DNA of 64,000 bases, from assembly GCF_023195695.1 (NCBI RefSeq), contig NZ_JALPQG010000001.1, positions 248,001-312,000 of the forward strand, written 5' to 3'. Positions 47,727 through 56,606 of the stretch are shown here, in pieces; within the stretch, counting starts at the first letter, position 1, and every line of letters begins with the position of its first letter. The DNA comes from Aliiroseovarius sp. S1339. GTDB taxonomy: Bacteria; Pseudomonadota; Alphaproteobacteria; Rhodobacterales; Rhodobacteraceae. The position numbers were made by a program, and so were the translations under genes. The notes beneath the pieces are model-generated. The model saw only the letters and a program-made list of their open reading frames with translations, was not told the DNA's origin and ran no database searches.

Positions 47727-48334
47727 GTCGCCACCATCTGCGCAAAGGCCGCAAACCCAAGCGACATAAGCCCGGTCAGAATGAACGCGATGCCAAGGCC
47801 GCGCAGCCCGTCTGGCATGTCGGCATAGGCAAGCCGCGCCCGCAGCGCACCAAGCAGGATCACCGCCAGCGCAAAGCCCGCCCCACTGCCAAGGCCGAAG
47901 GCGACGGATTCGACGAAATCATATCGTCGTTCGACCATGAAAAGGCTACCGGCCAAGATCGCGCATTGCACCGTCAGAAGCGGCAGAAAAACCCCGAACG
48001 AGGCATGCACGGCGGGCAGAAACCGGTCCAGCAGCATCTCGATCAATTGCACCGTCGCCGCGATCACCCCGATGAAAGCGAGCAGCGAGAGGTAGGATAG
48101 ATCAAGCGCTCCATACCCCGCCCAAGACAGCGCACCGGGGGCAAGAAAAGTGCTGTATATCAGGTTGTTCAGCGGAACCGTGATGCCAAGGACCGCAATG
48201 ATCGCGATACCAAGGCCAACGGCAGATTCGGTGCGTCGCGACAGCGCCAGAAACGTGCACAGCCCCAGAAACAGGGTCAGCGGCATATTGTCGACAAACA
48301 TGGCGCGCAGAAAGATATCGACCAAGCCGCTCAC
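47723..48334 (-). CDS. nqrE: Na+-NQR subunit E
   Basis: A 203-residue integral membrane subunit with six expected helices, homologous to NqrD/RnfA. LFLGLCTFLALSRRTESA near the N-terminus carries one of the cysteines that ligate the intramembrane iron with NqrD, and LLTVQCAILAGSLFM the other. The start is a GTG overlapping the nqrD stop as GTGA. Confidence 0.9.
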   Translation of the reverse strand: MSGLVDIFLRAMFVDNMPLTLFLGLCTFLALSRRTESAVGLGIAIIAVLGITVPLNNLIYSTFLAPGALSWAGYGALDLSYLSLLAFIGVIAATVQLIEMLLDRFLPAVHASFGVFLPLLTVQCAILAGSLFMVERRYDFVESVAFGLGSGAGFALAVILLGALRARLAYADMPDGLRGLGIAFILTGLMSLGFAAFAQMVAT

Positions 48335-48996
48335 GGCGTTGTCTCCTCAACCTTTGGCGCATCGAACTCTGACGGCTCGGCCTGTTCGCGCCAGATGGAC
48401 CGGACGATCCAGACCAGCCCGCCCAGAAGAAAGAAGGCGCTTGGGGCCAACAGCATCAGATTTAGCGGTTCGAACCAGCCACCCTGATCCACGGTTGGCA
48501 GAAGCTGATAGCCAAGCAAACGCCCGGTTCCGAACATCTCGCGCACAGCGCCAATGATCGTCAAAACCAATGCATAGCCCAGACCGTTGCCAAAGGCGTC
48601 GGTCATCGACACAAGCGGCGGGTTGTTGCGCGCAAAGGATTCCGTGCGCCCAAGGACAAGGCAGTTCGTGGTGATCAGGCTGACATAGACCGACAGGCGT
48701 TGGCTGATGTCAAAAAAGTACGCCTGCAGAAACTGGTCAATCACGATAACCAGCGATGCCACGATGATAATCTGGACGATCAGCCGGATCGAGCTTGGGA
48801 TGTGACGACGGATCAGGCTGACGATCCCCGCCGAGGCCACGATGACGACGATCAGCGAGGCCGACATTGTCAGCGCCGTATCCAGCGTTGTGGTCACCGC
48901 CAGCGCCGAACAGATGCCAAGGATCTGTAACGTCACCGGGTTCTGGCGCACCAGCGGTTCGATCAATCTTGTCCAGTAACGCGCGGTGCCTGCCAT
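48331..48996 (-). CDS. nqrD: Na+-NQR subunit D
   Basis: A 221-residue membrane subunit. LQILGICSALAVTTTLDTAL and SLITTNCLVLGRTESFA supply the two iron-ligand cysteines expected in NqrD. The helices match the RnfE/NqrD fold. A polar C-terminal tail (SEFDAPKVEETTP) is a little longer than usual. It lies three bases after nqrC and overlaps nqrE. Confidence 0.91.
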   Translation of the reverse strand: MAGTARYWTRLIEPLVRQNPVTLQILGICSALAVTTTLDTALTMSASLIVVIVASAGIVSLIRRHIPSSIRLIVQIIIVASLVIVIDQFLQAYFFDISQRLSVYVSLITTNCLVLGRTESFARNNPPLVSMTDAFGNGLGYALVLTIIGAVREMFGTGRLLGYQLLPTVDQGGWFEPLNLMLLAPSAFFLLGGLVWIVRSIWREQAEPSEFDAPKVEETTP

Positions 48997-48999
48997 CGC

Positions 49000-49800
49000 T
49001 CAGAACTCCCCGCGCCGGACGGCATCAATCAAGGGGCCGTAGCCGTCGGGGCCGACCCAGAAGCGGACCATGCGGGTGATCGCGTTGCTCGTCCGGGTCG
49101 CTCCGGTGATGCCGTCCACCTCGTATTCGGTATTGGCCGGTCCGCGCGCCACTGAAAACCGCAGCGTTCCCTTGTCGTCGGCGATCTGCTTTCCGGCAAA
49201 CAGCGCTTGCCATTCGGCCTCTTCTATCCGGGCGCCAAGGCCGGGGGTTTCAGCCTGATCGGTGATCGTCAGCCCGGCAATCGTATTCATGTCGCCGCGC
49301 AGCGCCAGCATCGCACGGATCGGACCGTTATAGCCCGAACCGATGATCGGCAGCAGCAATAGCGCGATCCGATCCTGATCCCGCAGGATGAATATCTGCG
49401 CGATGTCCGGGCGTGCACCGATGTCCGCTGTGTCCTGTTCTGGGGCCAGCTGGGTCCAGTTGCTTGGATCGTCAAGCGCGGCTTGAACTGTTTGCGACGT
49501 CTGACCTTCGGCAACGCTCCCCTTGGTCAGATCGACCACCACAGAAGACAGCGCACTCCCGCCTGCCTCTGCCACGATCTCGGACATGCCGGGAATGGAG
49601 GCAAGCAGCTTGTCCAGCCGCAATTGTTCCTCCGCCGCGCGGTTCTGAATTTGGATGGGACGCAGATAAACCGTGGCTGTCGTTACCAGAACGGCACAGG
49701 CCGCCGACAGCAGAAAGGCGACCACGATCGTTTTCGTACGGCTTTCGTTGGGCAGCGCCAACAGACGTTTCCAGCCGGAAATCGGGTTCAGATCAATCAA
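49000..49800 (-). CDS. nqrC: Na+-NQR subunit C with covalent-FMN motif
   Basis: A 266-residue subunit with one N-terminal membrane helix (TIVVAFLLSAACAVLVTTAT) and a periplasmic FMN domain. DGITGATRTSNAI near residues 229-241 is the S/T-G-A-T attachment motif; Thr235 would hold FMN through phosphoester linkage installed by ApbE. Since apbE here seems reduced to a remnant, an ApbE elsewhere must serve it. It overlaps nqrB by eight bases. Confidence 0.92.
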   Translation of the reverse strand: MIDLNPISGWKRLLALPNESRTKTIVVAFLLSAACAVLVTTATVYLRPIQIQNRAAEEQLRLDKLLASIPGMSEIVAEAGGSALSSVVVDLTKGSVAEGQTSQTVQAALDDPSNWTQLAPEQDTADIGARPDIAQIFILRDQDRIALLLLPIIGSGYNGPIRAMLALRGDMNTIAGLTITDQAETPGLGARIEEAEWQALFAGKQIADDKGTLRFSVARGPANTEYEVDGITGATRTSNAITRMVRFWVGPDGYGPLIDAVRRGEF

Positions 49801-50569
49801 GTTTTCGCCTCCTTTGCGCGACCCAAAGGGACACGATGGCCTCGTCGATCAGCGGCACGGCAAGTGAGACAAGAAACGCCGCCGAAACCGCCATCTGGAC
49901 ATCAGCCGACCCTTGCCATGTCGCGTGGAACAGCGCGACAAACCCGGCGTAAAGCGCCCCATTCACCCAAGCTCCAACCGGGGTTGATGCGCTGGCGACG
50001 GGGTCGGCAACCAGCAGGACCAGAACGATCAGCACCGTCGGCCAAAGTTCCAGCAGGCCGGGGTCAATCCAAACGGCTGCGGCAAAAACCACCCCGGCAC
50101 CAAGCAAAAGCCGCGCCGAAACAACACCGAACCACGCCGCAACAAGGGCCGCGGGAATCGCCGCCCAACCCAGCTGGATGGGCAGCTCCGGCCAAGGCGC
50201 GCCCGGAAAGCCAAAGCCAAGAAACGCCAGCGTCACCGTCGCAGGGTTAAGGATATTGCGCCCCCAACCGCCAAAGGCCAATTCGCCGAATACAATCCCG
50301 AGACTCACGCCCAGCACCAGTTGCAACGCGCCCAGATTTTCCGGGGCAAGAATGACAATCGCAAGCGCGGTCAGCAGCACGGCAAAGGACGGCGGCTGCG
50401 CGCGCGCCAGCATCCAGATCAACTGCCAGATCCCGATACAAAGCGTGACGAAAACAAGACGCGCAACCGCGCCCCAACCTTCAGCCAGAAACCACGTGAC
50501 CATAATCGGCAAGCTCGCACACAGCAGCAGCAGGGCCACAGTTTCGCGATCCCAGATGCCCCGGATCAT
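49793..50569 (-). CDS. nqrB: Short NqrB-like Na+-NQR subunit lacking the usual FMN segment
   Basis: A 258-residue membrane protein, where classical NqrB is about 410. The middle fits NqrB/RnfD (LGIVFGELAFGGWGRNILNPATVTLAFLGFG, in part) and the end also (LVADPVASASTPVGAWVNGAL, SLAVPLIDEAIVSLWV). The N-terminal helices of NqrB are missing. So is the loop with SGAT, whose threonine carries FMN in Vibrio; here FGFPGAPWPELPIQLGWAA runs straight to the next helix. The frame is intact and overlaps nqrA and nqrC, so it is probably functional rather than decayed. The complex may therefore use a different electron path. Confidence 0.85.
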   Translation of the reverse strand: MIRGIWDRETVALLLLCASLPIMVTWFLAEGWGAVARLVFVTLCIGIWQLIWMLARAQPPSFAVLLTALAIVILAPENLGALQLVLGVSLGIVFGELAFGGWGRNILNPATVTLAFLGFGFPGAPWPELPIQLGWAAIPAALVAAWFGVVSARLLLGAGVVFAAAVWIDPGLLELWPTVLIVLVLLVADPVASASTPVGAWVNGALYAGFVALFHATWQGSADVQMAVSAAFLVSLAVPLIDEAIVSLWVAQRRRKLD

Positions 50570-51879
50570 GACGCCTCCTCCTTCGCGATTTCGCGCAGCA
50601 TGTTATCCAGAAGCGCCGAATGGCGCGGCGCGGCACAGGTCACATAATCGGCCAGCGTCAGGTCCTCGCCAACAAGGGACAATGCCCCGAGGCGGGTGGC
50701 GGTTTCGCGGTCGCCGACAGCCAACGCGCGCAGCAAGGCCAGTGCGGGCAGTGCGCCACCAAGGGCGCGTTCAATGGCGGCCGTTGGAATAATCGGGCGC
50801 GGGCGGGAAGCCTGTTTCAGTGCCGATACAAGCCAATGATCTCGTTGATCGGACGCGCCGGCGTTCATGACAGACACCTGACGGTCCCGCGCGCCCAGCC
50901 AACGCCTCGCACGGCCTTCAAGCGGTGATCCGGACAGCGCGATATGCGGGCCATGTGTCACCCGGCCATAGCACAAGCTGCGCAGGTCTGCGCCCGGCTG
51001 GCAGCGAAGAAGCCGCGCGTCCGTCACCGCAGGCCCCGCAAAGGAGATAAGGCGCGTCTGTGGCACAAGGCCGGTCGCGAACAGCGCACCGATGGCGGCC
51101 ACATCTTCCAGATGAATGTCCCAGACTGGTCGCGACAGGGTTGCCGGATGGTGCTGGTGGACAAGAAATCCGGGCAGCCCCCATGGGTGGACCGGGGCAA
51201 CCTTCAGCCGCCTAATTCTGTCATTCGGTGCAAACTCGGCGAAGCCCTCACCTGCATCCCCAGCCTGACACAGATAGACCGGGCCGTGCGTCAAGCGCAG
51301 CAATTGGGCGATGCCGCGCGCGACATCCTCTTCGCGACCTTTGACGGACAAAGCAGGGTTCGGCGCAAGCGGTTTGGTGTCCAGCCCAGCAATGAAGATG
51401 GCCGCTGGCTCCTCGCCCGGGAGTGGCGCGCGCCCGAATGGCCGTGAACGTAATGCCAGCCACAGCCCGCTTTCCATCAGCAACAAACGCAGCGCGTCGC
51501 CGCTTTTGTGGGCCGCGTTAGGGGCATACTGATGGCGGTCACCGTCGTTTTCGTGAAAAAATCGGATTTCCGATAAACGCCTGCCCGGCGCAAGATCAAC
51601 AACGGCGACGCGCCCGGCCATCGGGGCCACCTGCACGATGTCGGGATGATGGCGCAGCCTGAAGATCGGCGCGCCCTGAGCGACAAGCTGGTCTTCGTCC
51701 ACCAGCATTGTCACCCGCAGATCATCGTCTGCCGACGCGCTAAGCGCCGCCTCTTCGGTAATGTTGTGCTCAACCGGAACATGTGCCGCCGGCACGGGAC
51801 CTCGGACATCAACAGTCAGACCTGTCTGGCGATTCCAAAGCACAAATATCGCTCCGCCGATGATAGGGTTCAGAGCCAT
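50566..51879 (-). CDS. nqrA: Na+-NQR subunit A
   Basis: A 437-residue peripheral subunit of the NqrA/RnfC type. The lipoyl-like fold is visible (LRVTMLVDEDQLVAQGAPIF, VQVAPMAGRVAVVDLAPGRR) with a later family region (VYLCQAGDAGEGFAEFAP, RVTHGPHIALSGSPLEGRA). It is divergent from Vibrio NqrA. The ATG at 51879 lacks a strong ribosome-binding site and adds about 20 residues before the conserved part, so the true start may be internal. It is the first gene of the operon, divergent from the multiheme cytochrome across an 86-base gap. Confidence 0.88.
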   Translation of the reverse strand: MALNPIIGGAIFVLWNRQTGLTVDVRGPVPAAHVPVEHNITEEAALSASADDDLRVTMLVDEDQLVAQGAPIFRLRHHPDIVQVAPMAGRVAVVDLAPGRRLSEIRFFHENDGDRHQYAPNAAHKSGDALRLLLMESGLWLALRSRPFGRAPLPGEEPAAIFIAGLDTKPLAPNPALSVKGREEDVARGIAQLLRLTHGPVYLCQAGDAGEGFAEFAPNDRIRRLKVAPVHPWGLPGFLVHQHHPATLSRPVWDIHLEDVAAIGALFATGLVPQTRLISFAGPAVTDARLLRCQPGADLRSLCYGRVTHGPHIALSGSPLEGRARRWLGARDRQVSVMNAGASDQRDHWLVSALKQASRPRPIIPTAAIERALGGALPALALLRALAVGDRETATRLGALSLVGEDLTLADYVTCAAPRHSALLDNMLREIAKEEAS

Positions 51880-51965
51880 CTGATATTGTTTTCAGCCCAG
51901 CAATCCCGTAACGTTAGTCTAGGCAAATCAAGCCGACGACATCAAGCGAAACAAGGGAGTGTGAC

Positions 51966-53162
51966 ATGATGCAGCACCCAGCCAAGATCGTCCTTCAAGT
52001 TTTCGGATTTGCCGCCCTGCTCGCGTTTGGTATGAATCTTGGGCCAAGCGGCAGCTTCGCGCAAGAAGAGAAACAAGAGGAGAAAGAGGCCGCAGAAAGC
52101 ATTGCCGAGCCAATGTTCAACATGCCCAAGAGCGGCCCGTTTGCGCCAGAAACAATTTCCATTCCGAACGCCAAAGCGATTGCCGCATGGTCGCGGTCAG
52201 GCCATGCAGACGCCGCATCCGAATCCTTTAGCCACTGGAACGAAGAAGGCGAGATCCCCGCCAATTGCGCGACCTGCCATTCAGGAGTGGGCTTTCGGTC
52301 CTTCCATGGTCTGGACGGCAGCCCCAAGGGTTTGCCAGAAGACCCCTTCCCGATCGGCGGCGTGGTCGATTGTGAAACCTGCCATAACCCGGGACTGTCA
52401 CGTATCACAGAAATCGCGCTGCCGTCCGGGGTGGTGCATCCGGTCAGCGGTGGTGACGTATCTTGCATGACATGCCACCAAGGTCGCGCCAGTGGCGCAC
52501 GGGTGACAGAAGCCACAGCGGGCATCGCCGAGGACACATCAAGTGGCGAGCTTCGCTTTGTGAATCCACATTACAACATTGCTGCGGCCACCACTTTGGG
52601 GGGCTATGCCCGGCTAGGGTATCAATACCCTGACAAGACCTATTCGGGACGCTTCAACCATGCAAAACCGGTCGCAACCTGCGTTTCATGTCACAAGCCG
52701 CACGATCTTACGGTTGCCGAGGCGAACTGCCTGACATGCCACCAATCCGGCGACGCGAAAGCCATCCGGATCGCCCGCCAAAGCTACGACGGCAGCGGCA
52801 AAACCGACAAGGGCATCTACCATGACATCAACGCGAACGCCGATCTGCTGATGTCGCTGATTCAGGACTACGCCACAGAAATTGCAGGCAAAGCGATGAT
52901 CTATGATGGGACGCGTTATCCCTACTTCTTTGCTGACGCAAACGCGGATGGCCTTGCGGACGAAGCAGACGGGCGGTCTGTCAGCTATGACGCCTTCACG
53001 CCCCGCCTTCTCAAGGCCGTATATAACTGGAAGTTCATCACGGCCGATCCGGGCATCCATGTGCACAATCCCCATTATGCTCTGGAACTCGCTTATGATT
53101 CAGTCGAGGATTTATCGGCCGCCTTGGGGCGCGATTTCGCCGAGTTTGGCTTGCTCCGGTGA
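51966..53162 (+). CDS. Five-heme periplasmic cytochrome c, divergent from nqrA
   Basis: A 398-residue protein with a signal peptide (AKIVLQVFGFAALLAFGMNL, cleaved near 32) and a charged linker. CxxCH heme motifs stand at about 101-105, 136-140, 167-171, 239-243 and 255-259, and further histidines nearby may be distal ligands. The C-terminal half lacks heme sites. AAGGGAG precedes the ATG; a second ATG lies one codon on. It resembles multiheme respiratory cytochromes but no specific family could be named. Its position opposite nqrA suggests it exchanges electrons in the same low-potential chain; this is inferred from synteny. Confidence 0.85.
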   Translation: MMQHPAKIVLQVFGFAALLAFGMNLGPSGSFAQEEKQEEKEAAESIAEPMFNMPKSGPFAPETISIPNAKAIAAWSRSGHADAASESFSHWNEEGEIPANCATCHSGVGFRSFHGLDGSPKGLPEDPFPIGGVVDCETCHNPGLSRITEIALPSGVVHPVSGGDVSCMTCHQGRASGARVTEATAGIAEDTSSGELRFVNPHYNIAAATTLGGYARLGYQYPDKTYSGRFNHAKPVATCVSCHKPHDLTVAEANCLTCHQSGDAKAIRIARQSYDGSGKTDKGIYHDINANADLLMSLIQDYATEIAGKAMIYDGTRYPYFFADANADGLADEADGRSVSYDAFTPRLLKAVYNWKFITADPGIHVHNPHYALELAYDSVEDLSAALGRDFAEFGLLR

Positions 53163-53390
53163 TCGAACGCCGAGGTATTAACCCATACTTCGTTTGCTTG
53201 AATGAGGGCTGGGGATGTATGTCACCGGTTGGCTGAACGTCCTGAGAAGGGCGATGGCTGTCGGTACATTGAACTTGACCGAGCCTTGCTAAGGCGCGAG
53301 GTTGACGCGTTTCACCAAATGCGGATCAGTGCGCTCCTGTTGTGTTAATCGTATCCGTAGGGCCGCATTTTGCAGGAGGCCACAGGCACC

Positions 53391-55274
53391 ATGACATCAC
53401 AAGTTCGCGGTCGATTGAACGTCGCGTTGGTAACCATTGCGCTGGTTGGTCTTGTGTCAGGCTTGGGTCTGTGGCTGGTCGAAAAATCGCAATTGGCGGA
53501 TTATGTCTGGATTGTCGGCGTCATCCCGGTTCTCGCTGCCCTTGTGGTCGAAATCGTACGAAGCCTTGCCAAAGGCGATGTCGGCCTTGATATCGTGGCC
53601 GCCCTTTCGATGTCGGCGGCACTGTTTTTTGACGAAACGCTGGCGGCGGCGGTGGTTGCCCTGATGTATTCGGGCGGCACTTTCCTTGAAAGCTTTGCCG
53701 AAGGGCGCGCCCGACGCGAGATGAGCGATCTGCTGTCGCGAGTGCCACGAACCGCAACGCGACACCACAATGGATCGCTGGTCGAGGTCGATCTGGAGGC
53801 GATCGTTCCCGGTGACCTGCTGTTGATCCGACAGGGCGACATTGCCCCGGTAGACGGGACCCTGGAAACCGACAGCGCGATCCTGAACCAGTCGGCCCTG
53901 ACTGGTGAGGCGATGCCAGCCCTCCTGCTGCGCGACGGCTACGTTATGAGCGGGTCGACAAACGACGGCGAAGCCTTCGATCTGCGCGCCACCCGCCGGG
54001 CCGCAGACAGCACCTATGCTGGCATCGTCCGGCTGGTCGAGGCGGCACAGAAATCCAAGGCCCCCATGGTGCGGCTGGCCGATCGCTATTCACTGCTGTT
54101 CCTCGCCGTCACTGTTACCATCGCCACCGCTGCATGGTGGTTCACCGGTGATCCGATCCGCGCGGTTGCTGTTCTGGTCGTGGCCACGCCCTGCCCGCTG
54201 ATCCTGGCCGTGCCGGTCGCGCTTGTGGCTGGCATGTCGCGCGCCGCGCATTTTGGCGTGTTGATCAAGGGGGCAAGACCGCTGGAGGCAATGGCACGGG
54301 TCAAGACGCTGATCCTTGACAAGACCGGCACGCTGACCGACGGACGCCCCCGGATCGTGTCAATCGAGGCGCAGGCGGACCTTAACGCCAACGAAATACT
54401 GTTTTTCGCTGCAGCACTTGATCAGGCGTCAAGACACCCCGTTGCGCAGGCTATCGTGGCCGCCGCCCATCAGCAGGGCATGGCGCTGCCGACTCCCGCT
54501 GATCCCATTGAGGCTCCCGGCGAAGGCGTGATGGGCAAGATCAACGGGTGTAAGGTCATCGTCGGCGGTGCGGATTTCGTAGCCGGGCAGATCAGCGGGC
54601 CTCTGCTGGACCACCCTGCCCGCTCGGAGTCCGAAGTGATCGTCGCAATTGCCGTTGATGGCCGCCTTGTTGGGCATCTTGTTATGGCGGACATGCTGCG
54701 CACGGGCACGCGCGGGTTTCTTTCCGGGCTGCGCCGGGTCGGCATGACGCGCATCCTGCTTGCAACCGGGGATCGCCGCGTGGTTGCCGAAGCCGTAAGC
54801 GAAGGCCTTGATCTTGATCATGTGCACGCGCAGATGACACCGGATCAAAAGGTGCGTCTTGTCTTGAACGAACGCGAGAGCGGCGCGGTGATGATGGTCG
54901 GGGACGGGGTCAACGACGCACCTGCGCTGGCGGCTGCCGATGTGGGCGTGGCGATGGGCGCGCGCGGAACGGCGGCGTCGGCCGAAGCGGCGGATGTCGT
55001 CCTGCTGGTCGACCAGCTTGATCGTCTGCTGCCGGGATTGGAAGTCGCGCAAGGGGCAAGACGGATCGCATTGGAAAGTGTGGTCGTAGGCATCGGCCTG
55101 TCGGTTGTGGGCATGTTCGCGGCGGCCTTGGGATATCTTTCACCGGTACAGGGCGCAATCTTACAGGAACTGATCGATGTGGCCGTTATTCTAAACGCTC
55201 TTAGAGCACTAAAGATCGTACCGCAGGACGCAAACGAACACGACCGCAACCAAGCCGACCCGTGCCCCAGCTGA
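53391..55274 (+). CDS. P1B-type heavy-metal-transporting ATPase, no HMA domain
   Basis: A 627-residue cation pump. The ion-binding helix has ATPCPLILAVPVAL (Thr266-Pro-Cys268), a variant of the CPC motif. Then come phosphorylation site DKTGTLTD (Asp at about 310), SRHPVAQAI (the HP motif of P1B pumps), and MVGDGVNDAPALAAADVGVA. There is no N-terminal CxxC metal domain, so cargo is not given by a docking domain. ATG 53391 was chosen because AGGAGG lies ten bases upstream. A 228-base gap separates it from the cytochrome gene. The TPC motif makes the metal specificity uncertain. Confidence 0.88.
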   Translation: MTSQVRGRLNVALVTIALVGLVSGLGLWLVEKSQLADYVWIVGVIPVLAALVVEIVRSLAKGDVGLDIVAALSMSAALFFDETLAAAVVALMYSGGTFLESFAEGRARREMSDLLSRVPRTATRHHNGSLVEVDLEAIVPGDLLLIRQGDIAPVDGTLETDSAILNQSALTGEAMPALLLRDGYVMSGSTNDGEAFDLRATRRAADSTYAGIVRLVEAAQKSKAPMVRLADRYSLLFLAVTVTIATAAWWFTGDPIRAVAVLVVATPCPLILAVPVALVAGMSRAAHFGVLIKGARPLEAMARVKTLILDKTGTLTDGRPRIVSIEAQADLNANEILFFAAALDQASRHPVAQAIVAAAHQQGMALPTPADPIEAPGEGVMGKINGCKVIVGGADFVAGQISGPLLDHPARSESEVIVAIAVDGRLVGHLVMADMLRTGTRGFLSGLRRVGMTRILLATGDRRVVAEAVSEGLDLDHVHAQMTPDQKVRLVLNERESGAVMMVGDGVNDAPALAAADVGVAMGARGTAASAEAADVVLLVDQLDRLLPGLEVAQGARRIALESVVVGIGLSVVGMFAAALGYLSPVQGAILQELIDVAVILNALRALKIVPQDANEHDRNQADPCPS

Positions 55275-55445
55275 TCAACACATGTGTCCGGTACGCCACA
55301 ATATTTCGTCCAATACCCCCTTCACGAAATATTTATTCGTCGATTTCCCCTAATTATCTGTTAACATGTTCATACCGAAAGGTCTCTGGTGGGGAAAATG
55401 GTGCGTCATATTTAGGCGCAAACCGAATTAACTGGAGTTGGGGAA

Positions 55446-55595
55446 ATGGTATATAAGTCACAGACAAAACAGATTAAAACACCAAAACGTGTCGTTCGTT
55501 ATCTTCGACAGCAAACACCGCCGAAAACAGACAGAACGAAGACCGAGGAACCGGAAACACCCGCCGTGGTGTTCACGGACTGGGCCAGTATCTGA
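55446..55595 (+). CDS. Small basic protein, 49 residues
   Basis: A complete short frame with GGAG nine bases upstream. It is lysine/arginine-rich at the N-terminus (KSQTKQIKTPKRVVRYLRQQ), then threonine/glutamate-rich, ending FTDWASI. There is no signal peptide. It lies in an AT-rich gap otherwise without genes (55275-55634), and a TTAACATG-rich stretch at about 55360-55370 may hold its promoter. Unrecognised; coding is plausible from the start signal and composition only. Confidence 0.45.
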   Translation: MVYKSQTKQIKTPKRVVRYLRQQTPPKTDRTKTEEPETPAVVFTDWASI

Positions 55596-55634
55596 CGGGT
55601 TTTCACGGTCGGACAACACGTTTAAGTTGGGATC

Positions 55635-55967
55635 ATGACTGATCCTGTCTCGTCCATACGCAATCTTGGGCCAGCGTCGGATGCGTCCTTTGCGCGCGCC
55701 GGCATCCATACGGCCGAAGAGTTGCGCGAACTGGGCGCGGATGAGGCCTATCGCCGTCTCTTGGCGTCGGGATCACGGCCGCACTTCATCGGATATTATG
55801 CCATGGTCATGGGGTTGCAGGGGCGCCCTTGGAATGACTGCAAAGGCAAGGAAAAAGACTCCCTGCGCGCCCGGTTTGATGCGTTGAAGGCCGAGGCCGA
55901 AGTAAAACGCCCCTCTGAAGACAAGATGGAAGTCATTTTGGACCAGATAGGCATCCGCGCGCCCTGA
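55635..55967 (+). CDS. TfoX C-terminal-domain protein
   Basis: A 110-residue protein equal to the C-terminal domain of TfoX/Sxy, with SIRNLGPASDASFARAGI, TAEELRELGADEAYRRLL and HFIGYYAMVMGLQGRPWND. Stand-alone TfoX_C proteins are common in alphaproteobacteria and have no proven competence role. It ends just before a strong terminator shared with the convergent ndk. Confidence 0.88.
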   Translation: MTDPVSSIRNLGPASDASFARAGIHTAEELRELGADEAYRRLLASGSRPHFIGYYAMVMGLQGRPWNDCKGKEKDSLRARFDALKAEAEVKRPSEDKMEVILDQIGIRAP

Positions 55968-55989
55968 CACCCGACCCTGAATTGAAAAA

Positions 55990-56023
55990 GCCGCCCGGAT
56001 TTCTCCGCGCGGCCCTTTTTTTT
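55990..56023. terminator. Rho-independent terminator between tfoX-like gene and ndk
   Basis: GCCGCCCGG-ATTTCT-CCGCGCGGC forms a nine-bp stem with one mismatch, followed by CC and eight T on the plus strand. The A run on the other side (AAAAA before the stem) lets it also serve the minus-strand ndk transcript. Confidence 0.85.
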
Positions 56024-56037
56024 GCGTCCAACCAGCC

Positions 56038-56460
56038 TTAGCCGACCAGTTCGAGACCCGAGAAGAAGTAAGCGATTTCTTCTGCTGCGGTTTCCGGTGC
56101 GTCCGAGCCGTGGACCGAGTTTTCGCCAACCGATTGGGCAAACTCTTTACGGATCGTGCCTTCGTCAGCGTCGGCCGGGTTGGTGGCGCCCATCACGGTG
56201 CGGTAGGTTTTGATGGCGTCGTTGCCTTCCAGAACCTGAACGACAACCGGCTCGGAGATCATGAATTCAACCAGCTCACCGAAGAAGGGGCGCTCTTTGT
56301 GGACGCCATAGAAGGTTTCGGCCTGGGCTTGGGTCATGTGGATGCGTTTTTGCGCAATGATGCGCAGGCCAGCGGCTTCGATCTTGGCGTTGATCGCGCC
56401 GGTCAGGTTGCGTTTGGTGGCATCGGGTTTGATGATCGAGAAAGTGCGTTGAATGGCCAT
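56038..56460 (-). CDS. ndk: Nucleoside diphosphate kinase
   Basis: A 140-residue NDK that exchanges phosphate between NTPs and NDPs. It starts [17 protein letters not shown]; the active-site histidine is in [15 protein letters not shown]. The ATG at 56458-56460 was chosen because the family starts here, although the frame extends upstream. Full length and no oddities. It converges on the tfoX-like gene, with a shared terminator. Confidence 0.96.
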   Translation of the reverse strand: MAIQRTFSIIKPDATKRNLTGAINAKIEAAGLRIIAQKRIHMTQAQAETFYGVHKERPFFGELVEFMISEPVVVQVLEGNDAIKTYRTVMGATNPADADEGTIRKEFAQSVGENSVHGSDAPETAAEEIAYFFSGLELVG

Positions 56461-56606
56461 GTCGGTCCCTTTTGCGTTGGGCAGCGGGACCCCTGCCCCG
56501 GTGCGTGTGTGATTTGCGGCCCCCGGTAACATGGGATCGGCGTTTTGGAAAGCAGCGATTGAAGGCGATGATTGACGGGCCTTCCAAGCTCAGGCACATG
56601 GTGCCC

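Noticed and set aside
49793-50569. Short nqrB as a decayed pseudogene
   Set aside because: The frame is intact, overlaps both neighbours and keeps conserved NqrB blocks on either side of the missing loop; a functional short form is more likely.
53302-53315. TTGACGCGTTTCAC upstream of the P1B ATPase as an FNR-type box
   Set aside because: The right half TTCAC differs at more than one position. Too weak to call.
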